Shown piece by piece: positions 56,901-64,000 of a DNA stretch of 64,000 bases. The translations under genes and the position numbers were made by a program. Under the pieces are notes generated by a model. The model made no database searches and was not told the origin of the DNA. It saw nothing but the letters and a program-made list of their open reading frames with translations. The first letter of the stretch is position 1. Each line of letters starts with the position of its first letter. The DNA comes from Oncomelania hupensis (Eukaryota; Mollusca; Gastropoda; Littorinimorpha; Pomatiopsidae): assembly GCA_036898135.1 (NCBI GenBank), contig CM072525.1, positions 20,114,293 through 20,178,292 of the forward strand, written 5' to 3'.

Positions 56901-57023
56901 GCCAACGGAAGGCGCGGTCCTTGTGCCGTGTGACGACCCGGGCGACGACCGATCCGGTATGGAATTAGTGGGTTGTGTCATCATGTAGTGTGTCTTGGGC
57001 AAAAAAGACCTGGCGGTGCCCAA
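53997..57023 (-). CDS. RTE endonuclease-reverse transcriptase polyprotein, nearly intact
   Basis: 1008 codons without a stop, from a non-ATG start; the first ATG is about 14 codons in. Endonuclease, residues ~62-310: IGTWNVRTL, ISELRW (Glu99), VQGDWN (Asp205, Asn207), IDYIMV and GSDHDL (His304). It should nick the target strand. Linker ~311-520 is Lys-rich. Reverse transcriptase ~525-810: KGKSAGVDNIPAELL, motif A FIDFKKAFDRVW (Asp672), motif B RQGCLLSP, motif C FADD (771-774). A conserved C-terminal region follows (HSFKYLGAIVSD, YACEAWTLTADLQ, RKLRWYGHVTRSSGLA). A two-base loss near 54075 shifts the last ~27 codons; the normal end (GRPKKRWEDNIREWTG to GYGTG) is in the neighbouring frame at 53918-54148. 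All catalytic residues are kept, so this was recently active or is close to it. Confidence 0.93.
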   Translation of the reverse strand: MGTARSFLPKTHYMMTQPTNSIPDRSSPGSSHGTRTAPSVGHQDGGVKYATDGQFSKIRTRNNIVIGTWNVRTLTAEGKLEELAHELDHYRWNVLGISELRWKGLGETTTDKGHKLYFSGRDDRHEHGVGFLVHKNILATVMGCRPVSSRLITIRLRAAPFNITIIQAYAPTSDYDDSEVEDFYENLQAVLDQVPKKDIVIVQGDWNAKVGQDAHHNWGDTCGPHCNNETNDRGLRLLEFARYNNLVLANTLGLHKNSRRWTWHSPGGEHHNQIDYIMVKKRFRSSINIGRTRTFPGADIGSDHDLVMMSFRLHLKRVNTAKCTRLKFDLDKLQDPEVAELFQATIGGKFAPLLILGAGEVDVNTMTTTFNSAVTDVATEILGKHRPKKKLWITPELLDLCDKRREMKKKKNTSQGADVYRKINNDIRKGMLTAKENWIEDQCQEIENSLNKNNSKKAYQTVKRLTSVKQPKVSTIQSKSGICLTEEQEVLDRWTEYCSDLYNHTPNGDPSVLACPENREEEEILPILREEVEAAVQALKKGKSAGVDNIPAELLQAGGEAMIDALTIICNKIWQSGEWPIPWTQSLVITLPKKGNLQECENYRTISLISHPSKVLLKIILNRLKPQAEQIIAEEQAGFRAGRSTTEQIFNLRIICEKYLQHQQHLYHVFIDFKKAFDRVWHAALWATMKVYNISPKIIEVIKSLYDKATSAVLHNRAIGNWFRTTIGVRQGCLLSPTLFNIFLERIMSDALADHEGTVSIGGRAISNLRFADDIDGLAGEEQELEQLVQRLDTTSKAYGMEISAEKTKMMTNNTNGINTDIKVQGQSLDTVHSFKYLGAIVSDNGSRQEVLSRIAQTTAALTRLKPIWKDRTISLHSKVRLLRSLVISIFLYACEAWTLTADLQRRIQSMEMRCYRRLLGISYTQHITNDEVRQTITQAIGQHDDLLTVVKKRKLRWYGHVTRSSGLAKTILQGTVQGGRRKETEKEVGGQHSRMDWFDTERSHQGC

Positions 57024-57187
57024 TCCTCTCCAGGCTGTTGGCCACAGCCGAAATCCACGAATACAGTGTGGCTCGCCTTGGCCCTGAGCACATGGTCGTT
57101 GAACCTGTAGTAACGTGAGGTTCCTCCGCCCTGGCCGGTGACTTCTGTGTAGAAGACTTTCGCCCAGTGATGCCGTGCTAACATCAC
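56981..57187 (-). CDS. Small upstream ORF of the RTE element (68 codons)
   Basis: ATG start, MMLARHHWAKVFYTEVTGQG, ending CPRHTT. It overlaps the start of the main ORF by ~43 bp in another frame. Nearly identical to the frame at 47461-47667. It has no recognised domain. Confidence 0.4.
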   Translation of the reverse strand: MMLARHHWAKVFYTEVTGQGGGTSRYYRFNDHVLRAKASHTVFVDFGCGQQPGEDWAPPGLFCPRHTT

Positions 57188-57334
57188 CCCTGTTAGTCGC
57201 CTCTTACGACACGCCGGGAAACGTTGGGTCTATTCTATTTAATGCCCGAACCCACAGAGCAACTCTTTAATTTATGTGTTGTAATTGTTCTGATGCACTC
57301 AGATAAATAGATAGACATACGGAGAGATAGGTAA

Positions 57335-57558
<224 letters not shown>

Positions 57559-57882
57559 GGTTAGGGTTAGTTTTTTTTAGTTTTTTTTTAGTTGTTTTTT
57601 TTTACACGCAAGATAAAGGCTGTTAGCTGAGTTCACTCAGGTTTTTTGTTTTTGTTGTTTTTTTACACGCAAGCAAAAGGCTGTTACCTGAGAGTTGGTC
57701 ACGCAAACGGTCATGTACAACAAACCCATGAGTGAAATTTCTTTAGGTGGGGGTATATTCCGGGCGCGAGGGGTATGACCTGGCCTAGGCTGATCTATAC
57801 CCAGGGGGTTAAACCCGCCTAGGCTACATTATACCCAGGGTATAATGTAGCCAGGGGTATATTCCGGCTTGTTACACCGGGA

Positions 57883-58300
57883 GATTCAAAGACTTTTTTT
57901 TCGGGGGATCTCAGATCCCGAGCCTAGGTTTCTGAACATTTGTGTGTGTCCAAAACGTTCAGCAATCTATGTGCCTTGATAATGTAAGGTCAGCAGAGGT
58001 CAGTCTGCAAACTTAATGTATTTCTTTGTACAGAAGTGCCTATAGTTACCTATGAAAAGTGTGGGTTTTGAAAGATTCGCATCATCGGGAGAAAAATAAG
58101 CAGCTTTCTACCTTTCTTGAGAAACATGGGTCTTGTACGACCCGTGCCATCGGTTAAGGAATAATCACCTAGGACACTCTTTAATACGCATGGGTCCTCC
58201 ACGACCCACATCGTCGGGAGTGTTATAATGAAATTAACGCATTCAATAATTACTTACCTTTCAGGTTAGATCTGCGCTTTGAACTGATTTTTAGTGTATC
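57883..58300. other. Unassigned DNA
   Basis: No supported gene. A phrase of the type GGGTC-TCCACGACCCAC recurs near 58130, 58190 and 59060. Confidence 0.4.
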
Positions 58301-58313
58301 TGAGTCCTGGACG

Positions 58314-59051
58314 CATTGTCTGCACTCCAGGCCATCTCCACGAGAAATGTATCATATCCGTTCTTAGCAGAAATTCATGACCTCCACACTAAACTCGTGT
58401 CTGACGGGAAAAAGATTGTATTTTTGCGGATACCAGGTCACATGGGGATACGAGGGAACACGATAGCAGATCAGGCATCAAAAGAAGCATTAGATCGTGA
58501 TATATGCCATCTCAAATTTTCAGTTTGTTCCTTATTCTGACCTTTACAGCTTGACTAGATCTTACTGTCGAAAAACCTGGCAAGAACGATGGTCCGGCGA
58601 AACTAACAACAAACTTTTTCAAATTTTACCAGCCTCTCTGATCCGCTGCCAAACTCCGCTCCCACGCGGAAAGACGAAACTGTGCTGACCCGACTGCACA
58701 TTGGACACACTTATGTGACCCACGGTTTTCTTCTCAGAGGGGAGGAACCACCTTGGTGTCATGGCTGTGATCAGATATTTTCAGTTCGACATTTTTTAAC
58801 TGAGTGCTGCGATTTGATTGAAGAAAGAGAACATATTTTTAATACATCAGATTTAAAGAAGATTTTTAGAGACGTTGCCTGTGAAAGTTTGTTTGAACAT
58901 TTAAGAGTGACAGGCTTGTTTTTTTTTTTTTTTTTTTTTAAGATTTGAACCATTTTATAATATTTTAAGATAACGTTTCTCTGGTCCTGATTTGGCTCGG
59001 AAGAGTCCGCTGGACCTAAAAGAAATAATCGTGTAATGTTATGTGATGTAA
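58314..59051 (+). pseudogene. 5'-truncated RNase-H LINE (I/Nimb-like) with 13-bp target duplication
   Basis: Flanked by TGAGTCCTGGACG at 58301-58313 and 59052-59064. The copy begins inside the RNase H domain (LSALQAI, then VFLRIPGHMGIRGNTIADQA). It continues after frameshifts with YCRKTWQERWSGETNNKL and LTRLHIGHTYVTHGFLLRGE, then a C-x2-C...H-x4-C finger (PWCHGCDQIFSVRHFLTEC). This order is typical of the C-terminus of I-group LINEs. There are two frameshifts. The last ~70 bp (GGTCCTGATTTGGCTCGGAA and AGTCCGCTGGACCTAAAAG, then a TGTAATG tail) equal the 3' end of family A, making this lineage the likely partner of that family. Confidence 0.9.
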
Positions 59052-59206
59052 TGAGTCCTGGACGACCCACTTTCAATGGCGAAGGTTTAACGATGATAAA
59101 GCGGCCTTTCGTTGCTCAAACCAACCTCCAAAGTTTGAATTTCCTACGTTTGTTTCGACAGAGTGTGATTTTCCCTTTGTTTTAATCGGTACACCCAATA
59201 CCTTAG

Positions 59207-59503
59207 GGCTGTCAAATAGCGCAGTGGTTGGAGCACTCGCTACTGTGACGCAAGTTAAGCACCGTTCAGTGCGGTTAGCACTTGAATGGGTGACCGCAAA
59301 ACGTGAAACGACAAATAACAACGCCCCAGTTGACTCAACTGTGACTGAGTACCTACTCTCTTAAGGGTGGGGAAGGTAAAGCAGCGAGGGAGAGAGATGG
59401 GCATCACCCTCATTACGCTGGCCCAAGATAAGTGCGATCTCAAACATCACGCTCCACTACGGCCACAAGGCTATGGGACTACCTTTACCTTTTTTTTTTG
59501 TTA
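59207..59503 (+). mobile_element. 5S-rRNA-like SINE with 12-bp target duplication
   Basis: Intact 297-bp copy flanked by CCAATACCTTAG at 59195-59206 and 59504-59515. The head has GTTAAGCACCGTTCAGTGCG, GGTTAGCACTTGAATGGGTG and ACCGC, which match the internal-promoter half of 5S rRNA (GTTAAGCA to GGATGGG-GACCGC). Before it, AATAGCGCAGTGGTTGGAGC resembles a tRNA A box. The body is unfamiliar and the tail is TTTACC plus T9. Confidence 0.85.
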
Positions 59504-59515
59504 CCAATACCTTAG

Positions 59516-60484
59516 CCGCGTAACCTTTTGATCCTATTATATCTCTATGAACCAAGAGTGCGTCTTTGATGTCTGGGGTAGGTGTAACGGATGGATATTT
59601 TGAATGGATATACTTGTTTATAATAGCTAAATGAATGCAATATATAATTGACTTCTAGATCAGAAATAAGGGTGCGTGCAAGTTTCTCTGTTAACTACCA
59701 CACCACACACGTACAGACTCTCTCCAATACAGGCAAACACCAACACAAAATATATGTTCCACGTTCTCAAACTTTATATAAATAATCAAAAATATTTTTT
59801 CATCAAACTTTCACACCCACCGACCAAACTAATCCTCTTGTTTCACAAATATATCACCTTAAACTCTAACACCTCAACAGTCTAAGCGCCTGTAGAACTT
59901 AAACGACCTGCATTCTCATGTCCTCGGTCAAAGTAAATATAAAACTCGGTACCTTCACAGATGAAAGAAGTGTGTGCACACAAAGGCTAGGCCGAATCAC
60001 AGAGACGACGCACCACAGTGATCAGACGGACAATGATGACGTAGACAGACGGACAGGGCCGTGCGCCTCGTCCGATCTGTCCGAGGCAGACAACGATGAC
60101 TTGGTCATGCAAGAAGACTGGCCGATCCCTCCGTTACCTCATGAATCGCCTTGTCCTCGTTGTCCGAGACAACGCTGAGTGGAAGAAGTCACCCCCGCTC
60201 CCAGTAGGCAGCTGTACAATAAATATACGCAAACGTCAATTCTCTGACCTTTATAATTTCATTATTCTTCTTTTGTTTCAACCTTGCTGACCTCCCTTTG
60301 TTTATTCACTTTTCCACTTCCGTTCTATATGCGATCGTTTCTTCCTTCCTCCACGATGTTATCCATAACGCATAGGTGATTACTTCATGAATGAAAATTA
60401 CTATCAAACATGCTCACGCCTTTCATTCATATTACATTATCTACTACTCTACAACTATCGCCCCACGTAATTAACAATATTATT
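59516..60484. other. Unassigned DNA
   Basis: There is an 86-codon plus frame (59918-60178), acidic and without a recognised domain. No repeat family recognised. Confidence 0.4.
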
Positions 60485-62750
60485 CCTATCCTATCCTGTC
60501 CCATAACCCGAAGGTCGTAGGGGCACCACAGATGATCGCTTAACCAGCATACTCCATCTTTCTCTGTCCTCAGCAGCCCTCATGGCTTCGCTCAGTGTCA
60601 AACCAGTCCATTCTCGAATGTTGTCCTCCCACCTCTTTTTCGGTCTCCCCCTTCTTCTACCTCCTTGCACTGTGCCTTGCAGAATGGTCTTTGCAAGGCC
60701 TGATGATCTGGTGACGTGGCCATACCATCGGAGTTTCCGTTTCTTCACCCCTGTGAGCAGGTCATCGTGTTGTCCAATGGCTTGTGTGATGGTCTGTCGG
60801 ACTTCAACGTTGGTGATGTGTTGGGTATAGGAAATGCACAGAAGTCTTCTGTAGCACCTCATCTCCATGCTTTGTATTCTTCGTTGGAGATCTGCTGTGA
60901 GGGTCCATGCTTCGCAAGCATATAGGAAGATGGAGATGACCAGAGAGCGCAGCAGTCTTACTTTGGAATGTAGACTGATGGTTCTGTCTTTCCAAATGGG
61001 CTTCAACCTTGTCAGGGCAGCAGTTGTTTGTGCGATCCTGGAGAGGACTTCCTGTCGAGACCCATTGTCTGACACAATGGCTCCTAAATATTTGAAGCTG
61101 TGCACTGTGTTGAGGGATTGGCCTTGTACTTTGATGTCCGTGTTGATGCCATTGGTGTTGTTGGTCATCATTTTGGTCTTCTCTGCACTTATTTCCATTC
61201 CATAAGCTCTGGAGGTGGTGTCAAGCCTCTGTACAAGCTGTTCAAGTTCTTGTTCCTCTCCAGCCAATCCATCAATATCATCCGCAAAACGAAGATTGGA
61301 GATTGCTCTGCCCCCTATGCTGACTGTGCCTTCGTGATCTGCAAGAGCATCTGACATGATGCGCTCTAGGAAGATGTTGAAGAGTGTTGGAGAGAGTAGG
61401 CATCCTTGACGCACACCGATTGTTGTTCTGAACCAGTTCCCGATGACGCTGTTATGGAGGACTGCACTGGTAGCCTTGTCATACAGGCTTTTGATGACTT
61501 CTATAATTTTAGGGCTGATGTTGTACACTTTCATGGTTGCCCATAGAGCTGCATGCCAGACTCGGTCAAATGCCTTCTTGAAGTCTATGAACACATGATA
61601 TAGATGTTGTTGGTGCTGTAGGTATTTCTCACAGATTATTCTGAGGTTGAAAATCTGTTCAGTGGTACTTCGCCCTGCCATGAATCCTGCTTGTTCTTCA
61701 GCTATGATTTGTTCAGCTTGTGGTTTCAACCTGTTGAGTATTATTTTCAGGAGGACCTTGCTGGGATGGCTGATGAGGCTGATGGTGCGGTAATTTTCAC
61801 ACTCCTGAAGGTTACCTTTTTTGGGAAGAGTGATGACAAGCGACTGGGTCCATGGTGTAGGCCATTCCCCACTCTGCCAGATCTTGTTACAGATAATGGT
61901 GAGAGCATCAGTCATCGCTTCTCCTCCTGCTTGTAGCAGTTCCGCTGGTATGTTGTCCACTCCCGCTGACTTCCCTTTCTTCAGCGATTGCACTGCTGCC
62001 TCAACTTCTTCCCGGAGAATTGGGAGGATTCTTCTTCTTCTCTGCTCTCGGGACATGCTAGAACTGATGGGTCTCCATTTGGTGTATGGTTGTAAAGGTC
62101 AGAGCAGTACTCTGTCCATCTGTCCAAGACTTCTTGTTCTTCTGTAAGGCAAATGCCAGACTTGCTTTGGATAGTGGAGACTTTGGGCTGTTTAACACTT
62201 GTCAGCCGCTTCACAGTCTGGTAGGCCTTCTTGCTGTTGTTCTTGTTCAGATTGTTCTCTATTTCCTGGCATTGATCTTCTATCCAGTTCTCCTTTGCTG
62301 TGCGCATGCCTTTTCGGATGTCATTGTTGATTTTTCGGTAGACATCAGCTCCCTGTGTGTGTTCTTTTTCTTTTTTAACTCTCTTCGTTTATCACACAGA
62401 TCCAAAAGTTCAGGTGTGATCCACGGCTTCTTCTTTGGTCGGTGCTTGCCAAGGATCTCAGTGGCGGCATCTGTTACAGCTGAGTTGAAGGTATTGGTCA
62501 TGGTGTTGACATCTACTTCGCCTGCCCCCAAAATAAGCAGTGGTGCAAATTTCCCTCCAATTGTGGCCTGAAATATTTTTGCCACCTCCGGGTCTTGCAG
62601 TTTGTCCAGGTCGAACTTCAGCCTAGTGCACTTTGCTGTATTTACTCTCTTCAAATGGAGCCGGAAAGACATCATCACGAGATCGTGGTCACTTCCAATG
62701 TCTGCTCCTGGAAAAGTGCGTGTCCTGCCAATGTTGATGCTTGATCTGAA
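60485..62750 (-). mobile_element. RTE-clade LINE, 5'-truncated, sister of the 42-47 kb copy
   Basis: 2.27 kb from the (GGATA)n tail to residue ~290 of the ORF (SSINIGRTRTF), where it is truncated in the endonuclease domain before ISELRW. It shares variants with the 41.9-47.7 kb copy: TNVEVRQT, CISYTQH, GFMAGRST, KIFQATIGG. Confidence 0.94.
60491..62056 (-). pseudogene. RTE reverse-transcriptase ORF, intact over its C-terminal half
   Basis: 521 codons open: KGKSAGVDNIPAELL, motif A FIDFKKAFDRVW, motif B RQGCLLSP, motif C FADD, and the C-terminal region with the normal end (RRRGRPKKRWEDNIREWTG to PSGYGTG) that the 54-kb copy has lost. Upstream, a one-base loss near 62030 and a two-base loss near 62357 place the rest in other frames (61981-62307, 62280-62678). 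It is broken as a gene but preserves the family's true C-terminus. Confidence 0.92.
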
Positions 62751-63592
62751 TTAAAATTCAATATTCCATCTTAGTGGACAACAGCTCACCACCTTTCAAT
62801 ACAACAAATGCAATACAAAAATATACTTATCCGACATTTTACAATCATGAAAAACATTATAAATACCTGTAATCTTTACAGCACACTATTATTTCTTCTT
62901 TCAGAGAGAAAGGCCACAAACCAATTCACCGTGATAGGTTTCAATGCTTTCTACCTCTTTCCTTTTCTTTCTTTTTTTTTTTTACATCTTTTTCCTTTTT
63001 CCTGGCCTACCACATATACGACCGCACAGTCTGACACACACAATTCGACTGAGTAACCTTGCCCCTATTTCGAACTATTCCTTCTCTCATTGGCTCAAGA
63101 ATTTTAGCCAATCAAAATACATAAATTAATTTAATTTTTAAAAAAACGGAAAAATCCCGTTCTCTACTGTAGGATAGGGCCTATGTATCAATCTAAAACG
63201 AAACACCTTAATTTTTTTTTTAATTTCATAGTTTCTACCTCATACTGGCTTTGGTCATTGCTATTTTTAGCGCCCGGATATTGGCTAGCCAAAACTACGG
63301 AATTTGTTGGTTTACAAAAAAAAATTAAAGTATACTTTCCCAAAAAGTTATATTTTGTCCTAAGGTTATTTTTTCCAGTGGGGTAACACTCATTGTGAGC
63401 GTTAAAAGGATCTATCGACGGAGAAGTAGTCAAAGCGGGTTCCTTTATAGCATTTTAGAATAGTCCTGGTTTGACTGGTGTAAGAAAGAGCCAGGCACCT
63501 TAGACCTAAAAGAACAACCAGGTTTATTGTCCAATTGCGTGAGCGCTTTAGGAGGATTGTAATGTCACGGCGTCAGCTTTGTTTGGGTGCAT
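62751..63592. other. Unassigned DNA
   Basis: T-rich tracts, no supported gene. Confidence 0.4.
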
Positions 63593-63652
63593 AAGATGTA
63601 ACACAGTACATTAAGATGTAACACAGTACATTAAGATGTAACACAGTACATC
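63593..63652 (+). repeat. Three tandem 20-bp units
   Basis: (TTAAGATGTAACACAGTACA) about three times, nearly perfect. Confidence 0.9.
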
Positions 63653-63654
63653 GG

Positions 63655-63765
63655 CAATGCAGCAAAGTGGGCGCCTCGAGTGGCTGGAGTTTGATTCTAT
63701 ATCGTCCAGCGCCGTGAGCAACTCTTTCGCTGGAAAAGCGCTGGACAAGAATAATGACATAATAA
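63655..63765 (+). mobile_element. Family C SINE-like repeat
   Basis: GGGCGCCTCGAGTGGCTGGA, CTATATCGTCCAGCGCCGTG and AGCAACTCTTTCGCTGGAAA, AAGCGCTGGACAA: the same order as at 6290-6400. Confidence 0.65.
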
Positions 63766-63773
63766 AAAAAATT

Positions 63774-64000
63774 TAAAGAGAGACAGACAGACAGACAGAC
63801 AGAGAAGGCTGACTGACAGACAGATTGACAGATAGACAGAGATTGGAAGAGGGCATAAGATACGTACAGTAATGTCTGATATGAGAGATAGACAGGGAGA
63901 GAGAGAGAGAAAGAGACTGGCGGACGAACCAGAGACAGAGCGAGAGATGGTATAGTATGATAAGAAGGGGAGAAAACAAGGGGGAGAGAGGGAGAGAGAG
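63774..64000. repeat. (CAGA)n and GA-rich simple repeats
   Basis: (GACA)n near 63780-63800 and GA-rich sequence to the window end. Confidence 0.85.

Larger units (their letters stand above)
53909..57261 (-). mobile_element. Full-length RTE-clade LINE
   Basis: 3353 bp. Sense 5' end TGCTCTGTGGGTTCGGGCAT, a ~190-bp leader with a small ORF, one long endonuclease-reverse transcriptase ORF, a very short 3' UTR (GGTAACCCGA complement text) and a (GGATA)n tail of about three units. One short-UTR ORF of ~1000 codons plus a microsatellite-like tail is the RTE/BovB layout. RTE endonucleases also gave rise to the vertebrate gene CFDP2. No clear target duplication is visible. Confidence 0.95.

Overview
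The window looks like noncoding, repeat-rich animal DNA. It contains no convincing intact host gene, no rRNA or functional tRNA gene, no operon and no prokaryotic signal. Almost everything that can be named is a mobile element, a piece of one, or a simple repeat (AAT, AGT, CT, GT, GATA, CAT). Vertebrate-type TTAGGG/CCCTAA tracts, an RTE-clade LINE with an endonuclease plus reverse transcriptase, tRNA-like and 5S-rRNA-like SINEs, a THAP zinc-finger relic and an LTR element carrying a chromodomain all point to a metazoan. A mollusc or other lophotrochozoan is my best guess, and that is inference only.

Layout. At 0.5-5.2 kb lies a foldback-type DNA element. Its inverted repeats of about 1.1 kb are built of a palindromic 18-bp tandem unit, and it carries a broken THAP domain. 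At 6-14 kb there are nested SINE and LINE pieces, a microsatellite-bearing inverted-repeat element, and a decayed RTE copy broken by a hAT-like insertion. At 14.5-17.3 kb a tandem duplication containing interstitial telomere repeats is split by a MULE-like element with a 9-bp target duplication. From 17.3 to 31 kb there are mainly microsatellites, minisatellites, short retroposon remnants and unassigned DNA. At 32.5-41.1 kb sits a very young LTR retrotransposon with two 1002-bp LTRs; its only recognisable domain is a chromodomain with a complete methyl-lysine cage. At 41.9-47.7 kb an RTE copy is split by a solo LTR that itself contains a truncated RTE copy. At 47.7-49 kb tandem units carry tRNA-like segments. 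At 53.9-57.3 kb is a nearly intact RTE element inside an inverted-repeat element. At 58.3-59.5 kb a truncated RNase-H LINE is followed by an intact 5S-like SINE, and at 60.5-62.8 kb lies a third long RTE copy.

How the parts relate. Three retrotransposition systems recur. (1) The RTE LINE has one ORF with apurinic-like endonuclease and reverse transcriptase, and its 3' end is a (GGATA)n tail; at least seven copies or fragments are present. (2) A 575-704 bp nonautonomous family, called family A here, shares its last ~70 bp with the RNase-H LINE at 58.3 kb. It was probably mobilised by that LINE; four copies have clear 11-13 bp target duplications. (3) tRNA/5S-headed SINEs are present, some with the same kind of duplication. 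DNA elements (foldback, MULE-like, hAT-like, two inverted-repeat elements) and two LTR elements complete the picture. The nesting gives a readable relative chronology of insertions.
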